From CAYLNM01 sp964385045 (lineage in GTDB: Bacteria > Planctomycetota > Phycisphaerae > Phycisphaerales > SM1A02): a stretch of 24,670 bases of DNA. The stretch lies in the NCBI GenBank assembly GCA_964385045.1, contig CAYLNM010000053.1, positions 1 to 24,670 on the forward strand. The letters run 5' to 3'. The translations under genes were made by a program, and so were the position numbers. Below, one piece after another: positions 1 through 8,140 of this stretch; the first letter of the stretch is position 1, and every line of letters begins with the position of its first letter. The notes under the pieces were generated by a model. That model was not told the DNA's origin, made no database searches, and saw nothing but the letters and a program-made list of their open reading frames with translations.

Positions 1-49
1 CACTGCTCGCCGACCACTGTCCACCGCCCGCCGTTCGAGGAGGACATCC

Positions 50-1237
50 ATGACTCGTTCCATCGTCCCGTTCCGTCCCGCCGCCGCCGCTCGTCGCCGG
101 CCGCTCGTCGCCGCCGGCCTCACGTGCGGAGTCGCGACCGTCGCGGTCGCCGTCCCCGTCGCCGCCGCCCCGCCGACCCCCGTCGAGTCGGGCTGGTCGG
201 TCGTGCTCGAGGCCTCGGTCCCGCAGCCGCTCGGGCTCGCCTTCGAGCCGGGCGGGACGCTGCTGGTCGGCCAGCGGATCTCCTCGGGCAGCGTGCGCCG
301 GCTCGCGGAGGACGGCACCCTCACCACCGCCGGCACCCTCTCGGAGTGGGTCGGCGGACTCGCCGTCGATCCCGCGACCGGTGCCGCGTTCAGAGCCGAC
401 GACTACGGCGGGCGGGTGCGCCGTCTCGCCCCGGACCCGGGCGCGGACTGGACCACCTGGGTCTCGGGCTTCGCGGGCGGCGACGACGATCCGGTCGGAA
501 TGACGTTCGCGCCCGCCGACCACGCGGGGCCGTGGCTCGCGCCCGGCGACGGCGTGGTCGTCGACCGCGGCTTCAACGGTCCCGAGGGGCTGTGGCGATT
601 CTCGGCCGACGCGGCCGAGGGGGAGACGGCGATCCTCGGCGACGACCCCGCGTTCGACGACCCGGTCGACGTCGCGGTGACGACGGACGAGATCTTCATC
701 GTCGATCGGTTCGGCGGTCCGGACGACACGGGTGTCCTGTGGCGGGTGGCCGATGACGCCGGCAGCCCCGGACTCGCCGTGGTCGCGGTCGATCCGCCGC
801 TCGGGCGTCCCGAGGCGGTGGTCGCGGATCCGGCGGACGGAACGCTCCTCGTCCTCGACGCGGCGCCCCTCGACGGCGGCGATGCCCGCGTGCTTCGCGT
901 CGATCCGGGGGCGGGCACGTCGGCCGTCGTGCTCGACGGCCTGCAGGCCGAGGACCAGGTCCAGTGGGGCAACCTCGCCCTCGACGCGAGCGGCACGCGG
1001 CTGGCGGTCGCGATGCTCGGGCCGGACCTCGTGTGGATCCTCGAGCGGGCGTGCCCCGAGGCACCGGGCGACGTCGACGGCGACGGCGGGGCGGGACTCG
1101 GCGACGTGCTCGCGATCCTCTCGGCGTGGGGCCCCTGTCCGGAGGGATGCGGCGCGTGCGACTGCGTCGGCGACCTCGACGAGGACTGCGCGGTCACGCT
1201 CGCCGACCTGCTCGAGGTGCTGGGCGCCTGGGGCTGA
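50..1237 (+). CDS. Secreted beta-propeller-like protein with C-terminal dockerin-like tail
   Basis: The 395-residue product begins with a signal peptide: an Arg-rich stretch at about 15-17, a hydrophobic core at 18-37 and likely cleavage after the Ala run near 40. Residues 50-330 hold repeated short blade-like segments such as 'PLGLAFEPGGTLLVG' and 'GGLAVDPATG', as in NHL/SMP-30-type propellers; I do not recognise a catalytic set. Residues 335-395 form a tail with two Asp-rich loops (GDVDGDGG and GDLDEDC), each followed by a helix ending in AWG, plus six Cys (335, 363, 367, 370, 372, 380). Such tails are common on secreted planctomycete proteins and resemble dockerin/EF-hand pairs; surface attachment or calcium binding is inferred. 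The ATG is well placed: GAGGAGG at 37-43 lies six bases upstream. Function is unknown beyond an extracellular or surface role. Confidence 0.85.
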   Translation: MTRSIVPFRPAAAARRRPLVAAGLTCGVATVAVAVPVAAAPPTPVESGWSVVLEASVPQPLGLAFEPGGTLLVGQRISSGSVRRLAEDGTLTTAGTLSEWVGGLAVDPATGAAFRADDYGGRVRRLAPDPGADWTTWVSGFAGGDDDPVGMTFAPADHAGPWLAPGDGVVVDRGFNGPEGLWRFSADAAEGETAILGDDPAFDDPVDVAVTTDEIFIVDRFGGPDDTGVLWRVADDAGSPGLAVVAVDPPLGRPEAVVADPADGTLLVLDAAPLDGGDARVLRVDPGAGTSAVVLDGLQAEDQVQWGNLALDASGTRLAVAMLGPDLVWILERACPEAPGDVDGDGGAGLGDVLAILSAWGPCPEGCGACDCVGDLDEDCAVTLADLLEVLGAWG

Positions 1238-1321
1238 CGCGCCGAGCCGCGGGCGGGGAGACGAGCGCGGACCGCTGCGGCGACGGGGCCGGGCGTGGAC
1301 GGGGACTGACCGGGTCGCGGC

Positions 1322-1327
1322 TATACT
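1322..1327 (+). promoter_or_regulatory. Possible -10 box (TATACT) upstream of ptsI
   Basis: TATACT stands out in an otherwise very GC-rich 150-base gap and lies 61 bases before the ptsI start. No convincing -35 box sits 16-18 bases upstream (ACGGGG at that place), so this is a weak candidate. Confidence 0.25.
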
Positions 1328-1387
1328 CGGCCCTGTCGCCGGCGACCGTGCGGTCGCGGCCACCGTCTCCTCCCTCGATCGGTCCCG

Positions 1388-3154
1388 ATGGAAGTCGTCA
1401 AGGGCATCCCCGTCGCCCCCGGCGTGGTGATCGGGCGGGCGTTCACCTACGAGGACGTGCGGATCCGGGTGCCGATGCATTCGATTCCGGCGGGCGACGT
1501 CCCGCGCGAGCTCGCGCGGCTCGAGCAGGTGCTGGCCGAGGTCCGGGCCGACCTCGAGCGCGACCGCGACCACGCGGCGGAGAAGCTCGGCGAGGAGCCG
1601 GCGAAGATCTTCGCCTTCCACCTCGGCCTGCTCGGCGATCCGTCGCTCATCGGGCCGATCCGCGAGATGATCGAGCACCAGCGGGTCTCGGTCGCCTACG
1701 CCGTCTCCGAGGCGTTCCGCCAGCTCGCCGACCGCTTCCGCTCGCTCGAGGGGCAGGTCTTCAAGGAGAAGGCGGGCGACGTCCTCGACCTCGACAAGCG
1801 GATCCTCGCCCGGATCTTCGGGGCCGACGGCGACCGGCTCGCCCGCGTCACCGAGCCCGTCGTGGTGGTGGCCCACGAGCTCACGCCGGCCGAGGCCGCG
1901 AATCTCGACACCTCCAAGGTCCTCGCGCTCGCGGTCGACCTCGGCGGCCGGACCGGGCACACCGCGATCGTGGCCGGGGCGCTGGGCATCCCGGTGGTGG
2001 TCGGCTGCCAGCGGCTGACCGAGGCGTGCGACGACGGAGACCGCATCATCGTCGACGGCCTCGGCGGCACGGTGGTGGTGAACCCCGACCCGCTGACGGT
2101 CGAGGCGTTCGAGCAGGGCATGGCCCGGATGGCGTCCGAGCGGGCGAGGATCCGCGAGACGGCCGAGCTGGAGGCCGTCACCCGCGACGGCACCCGCATC
2201 GACCTGCTGGGCAACATCGAGTTCGCCCGCGAGGTCCCGGACCTCATCGCGGGCGGGGGGGACGGCGTCGGCCTGTTCCGCACGGAGTTCCTCTACCTGA
2301 CCGCCCGCCGCGAGCCGACCGAGGAGGAGCAGCTGGAGGAGTACCGCCGGGCGGTGGAGCTCCTCGGCGGCCGGCCCCTCACGATCCGCACGATGGACCT
2401 GGGGGCCGACAAGTACACCCAGCAGCAGGCCGAGGAGCCCGAGCGGAACCCGATGCTCGGCCTGCGGTCCATCCGGTACTGCCTGCAGAACCTGCCGATG
2501 TTCCGCACCCAGCTGCGGGCCATCCTGCGGGCCAGCGCGTTCGGGCCGGTCCGGGTCATGTTCCCGCTGGTCTCGACCTCCGACGAGCTCAAGCAGGCCC
2601 GCATGATCGTGGGCGACGTGCAGGAGGAGCTGCGGGACGAGGGCCACGCCTTCGACGAGGACATCGACCTCGGGATCATGATCGAGGTGCCCTCCGCGGC
2701 CCTCATGGCGTCCACCTTCGCCCGCGAGGTGCGATTCTTCTCGATCGGCACCAACGACCTGATCCAGTACACGTTGGCGGTCGACCGGGGCAACGCGAGC
2801 GTCGCGAACCTGTACTCGGGGAGCCATCCGGCGGTCATCCACCTCATCAAGGCGGTCATCCGGGCGGCCCGACGATTCGAGGTCGACACGAGTTTGTGCG
2901 GTGAGATGGCCGGTGAGCCGATCTATACCATGTTGCTGGTCGGACTGGGTCTGCGTACCCTGTCCATGGTGCCGGGACAGATCCCGGCCGTGAAGCGGGT
3001 CATCCGCTCGGTGGACGTCGAGTCCTGCGAGCGGCTGGCCAGGAAAGTCGGTTCGTTCGACTCGGAGCGGCAGATCGTGCGCACGCTCCGGGAAGAGCTC
3101 GAGAAGGTGGTCCCCGGATCCGAGGACGCCTGGGTGCTGGGTCCCCAGCGCTGA
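1388..3154 (+). CDS. ptsI: Phosphoenolpyruvate-protein phosphotransferase (PTS enzyme I)
   Basis: The 588-residue cytosolic enzyme takes phosphate from phosphoenolpyruvate and passes it to the His of HPr, the first step of the phosphotransferase system. It is slightly longer than E. coli enzyme I (575). The opening 'KGIPVAPGVVIGRAF' is typical. The swivelling phospho-His domain has 'LGGRTGHTAIVAGALGIP' with the active His at 191; most relatives have GGRTSHT. The PEP-binding barrel shows 'GVGLFRTEFLYL' (294-303), 'NPMLGLRSIRYCL' (354-366), 'FPLVS', 'GIMIEVPSAAL' (429-439), 'FFSIGTNDLIQYTLAVDR' (450-467) and the catalytic Cys504 in 'LCGEMAGEP'. No HPr or EII gene is visible in the window, so its partners lie elsewhere and a regulatory rather than sugar-transport role is possible. 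No strong ribosome-binding site precedes the ATG. Confidence 0.95.
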   Translation: MEVVKGIPVAPGVVIGRAFTYEDVRIRVPMHSIPAGDVPRELARLEQVLAEVRADLERDRDHAAEKLGEEPAKIFAFHLGLLGDPSLIGPIREMIEHQRVSVAYAVSEAFRQLADRFRSLEGQVFKEKAGDVLDLDKRILARIFGADGDRLARVTEPVVVVAHELTPAEAANLDTSKVLALAVDLGGRTGHTAIVAGALGIPVVVGCQRLTEACDDGDRIIVDGLGGTVVVNPDPLTVEAFEQGMARMASERARIRETAELEAVTRDGTRIDLLGNIEFAREVPDLIAGGGDGVGLFRTEFLYLTARREPTEEEQLEEYRRAVELLGGRPLTIRTMDLGADKYTQQQAEEPERNPMLGLRSIRYCLQNLPMFRTQLRAILRASAFGPVRVMFPLVSTSDELKQARMIVGDVQEELRDEGHAFDEDIDLGIMIEVPSAALMASTFAREVRFFSIGTNDLIQYTLAVDRGNASVANLYSGSHPAVIHLIKAVIRAARRFEVDTSLCGEMAGEPIYTMLLVGLGLRTLSMVPGQIPAVKRVIRSVDVESCERLARKVGSFDSERQIVRTLREELEKVVPGSEDAWVLGPQR

Positions 3155-3539
3155 ACGAGTCGTCGCCGTTCCCTCGGGGAGCGGCCGCACTCGGCGGCGA
3201 GGAGACCCGCTCCGGCGACCCGGGGAACGGGGACCGGCAATTCATCACCCGGTCCGCCGCGGGTCGAGCACCCCGGACCCGGGTCTCCGACGACGCCTCC
3301 GCCCCCGGGCGGGACGGCGGACCGGCGGAGGCCCCGCTCCGGAAGGCCCCCCCGCGGAGCGCCCGCTCCCGCGAGCGCGGCGGACCCGCCCGAGTCATCC
3401 TCCGTGGCCCTCCTCCGTTCTCCCGCATCCTCGTCCGCTCCGTCGCCGGCCCCGTGGCCGCGTCGACTCCGCGGCCGGTGCGACGGGACCGGGGACGCCG
3501 CCGGCGGGGTTCGGGTGCTCACCAGAGGAACCAGTCCCG
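3155..3539 (+). other. 385-base gap between ptsI and the RNase E/G gene, possible long leader
   Basis: No ATG occurs on the + strand here and no frame has recognisable protein motifs. It holds a nested inverted repeat near its left end (3166-3230) and several short GC palindromes, such as GACCCGGGTC. AGAGGA at 3524-3529 is a plausible ribosome-binding site for the GTG at 3540. RNase E in E. coli is autoregulated through its long 5' leader, so a structured leader here is an attractive but untested idea. Confidence 0.5.
3166..3230 (+). terminator. Nested inverted repeat after ptsI (terminator or leader structure)
   Basis: CCGTTCCC (3166-3173) pairs perfectly with GGGAACGG (3223-3230). Inside it, GGAGCGG (3178-3184) pairs with CCGCTCC (3207-3213). 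The structure begins 12 bases after the ptsI stop. There is no T-run after it, so a classical intrinsic terminator is not proven. Confidence 0.35.
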
Positions 3540-6500
3540 GTGACCCACGACGCCACCCCCGATGCGGCCCCCGAGGCCGCTGAGTCGATCGACGCGCCCT
3601 CCGAGGCCGCGGAGTCCGCTCCCGCCCCCAAGCGGCGGCGGCTGAAGACCAGGAAGAAGTCCACCACCCACACCGCCGAGCCGCCCGCGGCGCCGGCCGA
3701 GCCCGTCGCGGATGCCGCGGCCGGCGACGCGCCGGATGCGGTCGCCGGCGACGAGGCGTCCAAGACGACCGGCGATGCCGGCGCCGAAGCGCCGGCCGGG
3801 CCCGAGGCCGAGGCGGCCGCACCGAAGCCCAAGCGGAAGCGCTCGCGCTCGAAGAAGAAGACGGACGAGCCGGCGCCCGAGGTGCCCGAGGCCTCGGACG
3901 AGCCGTCCGGGGACGCCGGCTCCGGGTCCGACGCCGACGGCGGCGATGCCGCGGCCGACACGGCCGACACGGCCGATGCGGACGACGAGGCCGCACCCGC
4001 CCCGTCCCGGAAGAAGAAGAAGGTCAAGACGAAGAAGAAGCGCTCGCGGGGCCGCGAGTCCGAGGTGCAGTCCACCGTCGTCGAGCCCGCGGGCGACGAG
4101 GTGATGGTCATCAACGACCTCGCCGACGACGAGTGCCGCATCGCGGTGCTCGAGGACGGGCACCTCGAGGAGATCTTCGTCGAGCGGTCCGCCACCGCGA
4201 CCAACGTCGGCAACATCTACAAGGGACGCGTGGTCAACGTCGAGCCGGCGATCCAGGCCGCGTTCGTCGACTACGGGCAGGGGGCCAACGGCTTCCTGCA
4301 CATCTCCGACCTGCACCCGCGGTACTTCCCGGGCTCCGGCAGCACGGAGCGGGTCGGCAAGAAGACCCCGCGGCGCGAGCGACCCTCGATCCAGGAGGCG
4401 CTCAAGCGGGGCCAGGAGATCCTCGTGCAGGTGCTCAAGGAGGGCATCGGGTCCAAGGGCCCGACGCTCACGAGCTACCTCTCGATTCCCGGTCGCCTGC
4501 TCGTGATGATGCCCGACATGGATCGGGTCGGCGTCACCCGCAAGATCGACGACGACGACAGTCGCCGCGAGATGCGGAAGATCCTCGACGCACTGGACCT
4601 GCCGGACGGCTTCGGCTTCATCCTCCGCACCGCCGGCATGGGCCGGACCAAGACCGAGATCAAGCGCGACGTCGCCTACCTGACCCGGCTCTGGCGGCAG
4701 ATGGAGAAGCGGATCGACAAGGTCGGGGCCCCGTGCCCGCTCTACACCGAGAGCGACCTGGTGATCCGGACCGTCCGCGACGTGCTGCGGCCGTCGATCA
4801 AGGCGATCGTGGTCGACTCGCAGTCGGCCTACGAGCGGGTCTCGGCCTTCCTGCGGGTCGTCGCCCCGCGCTCGGCCCCGCGGGTGGTGCGGTACGCCCG
4901 GTCCACGCCGATCTTCCACGCCTTCGGCGTCGAGCGGCAGATCGAGCTCATCCACAGCCGCGAGGTGCCGCTGCGGTCCGGCGGCGCGCTGGTCATCGAG
5001 CAGACCGAGGCCCTCGTCGCCATCGACGTGAACAGCGGCAAGAGCCGTTCGGCCCGGGACAGCGAGACCAACGCCTACCGGACGAACTGCGAGGCGGTCG
5101 ACGAGATCGCCCGGCAGCTGCGGCTCCGCGACCTCGGCGGCCTGGTGGTCAACGACCTGATCGACATGCGGCACGCCCGCCACCGCAAGGCGATCGAGGA
5201 CCGCTTCCGCGAGAACCTCAAGCGGGATCGCGCCCGCACCTCGATCAGCCGGATCAGCGAGTTCGGGCTGATCGAGATGACCCGGCAGCGGATGCGGCCG
5301 AGCCTGCGGAGCGGCCACTTCACGCCGTGCCCGACCTGCCAGGGGCGGGGCGAGGTGCAGGCGCCCGACTCGCTCGGGGCCGACGTCATCCGGCACGTCG
5401 CGCTGTACCTCGACCAGCCGCGGGTGCAGCGACTGGAGATCGTGTGCTCGCCGCGGGTCTCGTCGGTGCTGCTCAGTCGCAAGCGACGCGACCTGGTCCA
5501 CCTCGAGGACCACACCGGCAAGGCGGTGGACGTGCGGGTGAGCGACGACATCCCGGTCGACCGCGTGGACTACTACGCGTACGACGAGCGCAACGCCGAC
5601 CTCGACCTGATGCTCTTCCAGCCGCGCAAGCATCCGAAGCTCGAGGTCCTCGAGAAGGAGGCGGCGGAGCTCGAGGCGAGCCTCGACGACGACGTCGAGG
5701 GGGAGGAGGGCGAGGGCGGCGGTCGTCGCCGTCGCCGCCGTCGCCGCAAGCCGGCGCCGGCCGACGCCACCGCGATCGCGCTGTCCGAGGGGCTCGAGGA
5801 GGAGCTCGCCGCGATCGAGGAGGAGGAGGCCGAGGAGGCGGCCCGCGAGGCGGCCGAGGCCGCGGCCGCGGCGCGGGGCCGCGACGACGAGGATCGCGAC
5901 CGCGAGCGGAGCGGGGACGCGGCGGACGGCGAGGACGAGGGCGAGGGCGGGGGCCGCAAGCGGCGCCGTCGGCGTCGTCGCCGTCGCCGCAAGGGCGGCG
6001 AGGACGGCGAGGCCGGGTCCGAGGGCGGCGCGCCCGAGGCGGGCGGCGGATCGTCGGAGCCGGCCCGGACCCCGGCCCCGGCGGCGGCACCCGCACCCGA
6101 GCCCGAGCCCGAGCCCGAGCCGATGAAGGTCTTCGAGCTCGCCAAGGTCCTCGAGCTGAAGTCGCGGGCGGTGCTCGACGCCGCGATCGAGCTCGGCATC
6201 GAGGCGAAGAGCCACATGAAGCGGCTCACCGGCGAGGAGGTCGGTCGCCTGCGGGCCCACCTCGCACCGCCGGCCCCGACCCCGGCCCCGGAGCCGGCGC
6301 CCGATCCGGCCGGCAACGACGGTGGCGGCGACGCGTCGCCCGACTCGAGCGACGACGGCGGCGGCCGCCACGAAGGCGGCGACGACGACGGCGGCGGTGA
6401 CGGCGAGGGCGGCGGCCGCAAGCGACGACGACGTCGACGCCGACGGCGCCGCAAGGGCGGCGGCGACGGGGACGGCGGGGACGGCGGCGGTGCCGCATCC

Positions 6501-6737
6501 GGCGACCGCGGCGCGGACGATCGCCGGGACGAGGACCGCGCGCCGGCGCCGGCACCTGATCCGGCCGCGGCAGCCCCGGCCCCGCCCGCGCCCTCCGGCA
6601 GCTCCCGGCGTTCGAAGAAGACGAACGAGTCGTCGAGCTCCGCGACCACGACCGAGCCCAAGCCGCGACGGCGTCCGCTCTACGGCAGCCGGAAGCGCGT
6701 GGCCCGCACGACCGTGATCGAGTCGCAGGACTCCTGA
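3540..6737 (+). CDS. rne: Ribonuclease E/G with charged arms and an IF2_N-like domain
   Basis: The 1065-residue endoribonuclease should cleave single-stranded RNA in rRNA maturation and mRNA decay. Residues 1-175 are low-complexity with three Lys/Arg clusters (31-40, 97-107, 157-172). An S1 RNA-binding domain follows (about 222-312, 'GNIYKGRVVNVEPAIQAAFV'). The catalytic DNase I-like region has 'LVAIDVNSGKS' with Asp496 and 'VVNDLIDMR' with Asp539/Asp542, the Mg-binding acids of the family. The Zn-link is 'CPTC' (597-600). After about 700 the chain is disordered and charged, with three near-identical Arg tracts (729-737, 806-818, 960-972). Between tracts two and three, residues 862-908 resemble the N-terminal domain of initiation factor IF2. 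The GTG start is supported by AGAGGA at 3524-3529. Motifs do not separate RNase E from G; the long arms suggest E-like scaffolding. Confidence 0.93.
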   Translation: MTHDATPDAAPEAAESIDAPSEAAESAPAPKRRRLKTRKKSTTHTAEPPAAPAEPVADAAAGDAPDAVAGDEASKTTGDAGAEAPAGPEAEAAAPKPKRKRSRSKKKTDEPAPEVPEASDEPSGDAGSGSDADGGDAAADTADTADADDEAAPAPSRKKKKVKTKKKRSRGRESEVQSTVVEPAGDEVMVINDLADDECRIAVLEDGHLEEIFVERSATATNVGNIYKGRVVNVEPAIQAAFVDYGQGANGFLHISDLHPRYFPGSGSTERVGKKTPRRERPSIQEALKRGQEILVQVLKEGIGSKGPTLTSYLSIPGRLLVMMPDMDRVGVTRKIDDDDSRREMRKILDALDLPDGFGFILRTAGMGRTKTEIKRDVAYLTRLWRQMEKRIDKVGAPCPLYTESDLVIRTVRDVLRPSIKAIVVDSQSAYERVSAFLRVVAPRSAPRVVRYARSTPIFHAFGVERQIELIHSREVPLRSGGALVIEQTEALVAIDVNSGKSRSARDSETNAYRTNCEAVDEIARQLRLRDLGGLVVNDLIDMRHARHRKAIEDRFRENLKRDRARTSISRISEFGLIEMTRQRMRPSLRSGHFTPCPTCQGRGEVQAPDSLGADVIRHVALYLDQPRVQRLEIVCSPRVSSVLLSRKRRDLVHLEDHTGKAVDVRVSDDIPVDRVDYYAYDERNADLDLMLFQPRKHPKLEVLEKEAAELEASLDDDVEGEEGEGGGRRRRRRRRKPAPADATAIALSEGLEEELAAIEEEEAEEAAREAAEAAAAARGRDDEDRDRERSGDAADGEDEGEGGGRKRRRRRRRRRRKGGEDGEAGSEGGAPEAGGGSSEPARTPAPAAAPAPEPEPEPEPMKVFELAKVLELKSRAVLDAAIELGIEAKSHMKRLTGEEVGRLRAHLAPPAPTPAPEPAPDPAGNDGGGDASPDSSDDGGGRHEGGDDDGGGDGEGGGRKRRRRRRRRRRKGGGDGDGGDGGGAASGDRGADDRRDEDRAPAPAPDPAAAAPAPPAPSGSSRRSKKTNESSSSATTTEPKPRRRPLYGSRKRVARTTVIESQDS

Positions 6738-6763
6738 GCCCCGGCGGCGCGGGGGGCCGGGGC
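6738..6763 (+). terminator. Hairpin directly after the RNase E/G stop codon
   Basis: GCCCCGG (6738-6744) pairs perfectly with CCGGGGC (6757-6763) across a 12-base loop and starts at the base after the TGA. No T-run follows, so it may attenuate, protect the 3' end or terminate; the strength is unknown. Confidence 0.4.
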
Positions 6764-6813
6764 CGTCCGCGCCGGCCCGCGTCGCTCGTCCACCTCCCGC
6801 CGCGGAGCCTCCC

Positions 6814-8055
6814 GTGACCGACCCCGACGACGCCCGTTCCCCGGGCCCCGGCGGCCGCCGCGTGCTGCTGCTCGGCGCGACCGGCTCGATCGGCCGCAGC
6901 ACCGTGGACGTCGTCCGCCACGCCGCGGCCACGGGCGGCCCGGACCTCCGGCTCGTCGGGGCGGCCGCGGGGCGCGACGCGGCCGGCCTCGCCGCCCTCG
7001 CGGCGGAGTTCGGGCCGATGCCGCTGGCGATCGCCGACCCGGCCGCGGAGCGGCCGCCGCTCGACGCCGGCGGCGAGTGGATCGTCGGCCCCGACGCCGC
7101 CCTCGAGCTGGTGGAGCGCGTCGCCCGGCCGGGCGATCTGGTGGTGGCGGCGATCGTCGGCGTCGCGGGCCTGCGGCCGACCCTCGCCGCGATCGAGCGG
7201 GGCTGCGACGTCGCGCTGGCCAACAAGGAGAGCCTCGTCGCCGGCGGCGACCTCGTGATGCCCGCGGTCCGCCGGGCCGGCGTGCGGCTCCTGCCGGTCG
7301 ACTCCGAGCACGCCGCGATCGCCCAGTGCCTCGCCGCCGTCGCGTCGCCGCGGGACGTGGCCGAGATCGTCCTCACCGCCTCGGGCGGGCCCTTCCGCAC
7401 CTGGTCGCGCGAGCGGATGGCGACGGCGACGGTGGAGCAGGCCCTCGATCACCCCACGTGGGCGATGGGCTCCAAGGTCACGGTGGACTCGGCGTCGCTG
7501 ATGAACAAGGGCCTCGAGCTCGTCGAGGCCCACCACCTCTTCGGCGTGGAGGCCGGCCGGCTGTCGATCCTCGTCCACCCGCAGTCGATCGTGCACGGGC
7601 TCGTCCGCCTGCACGACGGCTCGGTGCTGGCCCAGCTCGCCGCGCCGGACATGCGCACCCCGATCCAGCAGGCGGTGATGGGGGACGCCTCGATCCCCGG
7701 GGCGGGCACGCGGCTGGACTGGTCGCGCCTCGCGGCGCTGGCGTTCGAGCCGGTCGACGCCGATCGATTCCCGGCCCCGGAGCTCGCGCTCGCCGCGATC
7801 GAGCGGGGCGGCACCGCCGGCGCGATCCTCAACGCGGCCAACGAGGTGGCGGTCGAGGCCTTCCTCGCCGGCCGTCTACCATTCCCGGCCGTCGTCGAGA
7901 CCGCGGCGGCGGTCGTGGCGGCACTCGCGGCCACGCCGATCCGCCGCCTCGAGGACGTGCTCGAGGCCGACGAGCAGGCCCGCGGCGCGGCCCGCGACCT
8001 CGTCGAGCGGGCCGCGACCCGTCCGCCCGCGTCCCGCGCCGCCGGCTCCCGCTGA
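6814..8055 (+). CDS. dxr: 1-deoxy-D-xylulose 5-phosphate reductoisomerase
   Basis: The 413-residue cytosolic enzyme converts 1-deoxy-D-xylulose 5-phosphate to 2-C-methyl-D-erythritol 4-phosphate with NADPH, the committed step of the MEP isoprenoid pathway. The NADPH-binding 'LLLGATGSIGRSTVDVV' is at 18-34 and 'ALANKESLV' at 134-142. The metal-binding 'VDSEHAAI' (162-169) holds Asp163 and Glu165, and Glu235 lies in 'SLMNKGLELVEA'. 'SGGPFR' (190-195), 'HPTWAMGSKVTVDSAS' (213-228), 'HPQSIVHG' (255-262), 'DMRTPIQ' (279-285) and 'NAANEVAVEAF' complete the signature. Length is close to the usual 390-400 plus a short N-terminal tail. The GTG start has GGAG at 6804-6807, six bases upstream. It sits just before rseP, a pairing seen in many bacteria, and its pathway feeds the UppS enzyme encoded at 12744-13619. 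Confidence 0.97.
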   Translation: MTDPDDARSPGPGGRRVLLLGATGSIGRSTVDVVRHAAATGGPDLRLVGAAAGRDAAGLAALAAEFGPMPLAIADPAAERPPLDAGGEWIVGPDAALELVERVARPGDLVVAAIVGVAGLRPTLAAIERGCDVALANKESLVAGGDLVMPAVRRAGVRLLPVDSEHAAIAQCLAAVASPRDVAEIVLTASGGPFRTWSRERMATATVEQALDHPTWAMGSKVTVDSASLMNKGLELVEAHHLFGVEAGRLSILVHPQSIVHGLVRLHDGSVLAQLAAPDMRTPIQQAVMGDASIPGAGTRLDWSRLAALAFEPVDADRFPAPELALAAIERGGTAGAILNAANEVAVEAFLAGRLPFPAVVETAAAVVAALAATPIRRLEDVLEADEQARGAARDLVERAATRPPASRAAGSR

Positions 8056-8063
8056 GCGGGTCG

Positions 8064-8127
8064 GCCGTCCGTCCCTCGCGCCGTCCGCTCCCCGCGCCGT
8101 CCGCCCTCCCCGCCGTCCCTCGCGTCC
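8064..8127 (+). repeat. Four imperfect 16-bp tandem repeats before rseP
   Basis: GCCGTCC occurs at 8064, 8080, 8096 and 8112, exactly 16 bases apart. The units read GCCGTCCGTCCCTCGC, GCCGTCCGCTCCCCGC, GCCGTCCGCCCTCCCC and GCCGTCCCTCGCGTCC. They fill most of the 85-base dxr-rseP gap, which is C-rich, nearly lacks A and has no clear ribosome-binding site before the GTG at 8141. Confidence 0.75.
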
Positions 8128-8140
8128 GGATCCCCTCGCC

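Noticed and set aside
3292..3301. GACCCGGGTC and similar short palindromes as operators
   Set aside because: At this GC content such 10-bp palindromes are expected by chance and nothing else supports them.
3519..7400. Antisense open frame of 1293 residues opposite the RNase E/G and dxr genes
   Set aside because: The + strand holds two full sets of family motifs; the - strand frame spans both genes without any recognisable domain.
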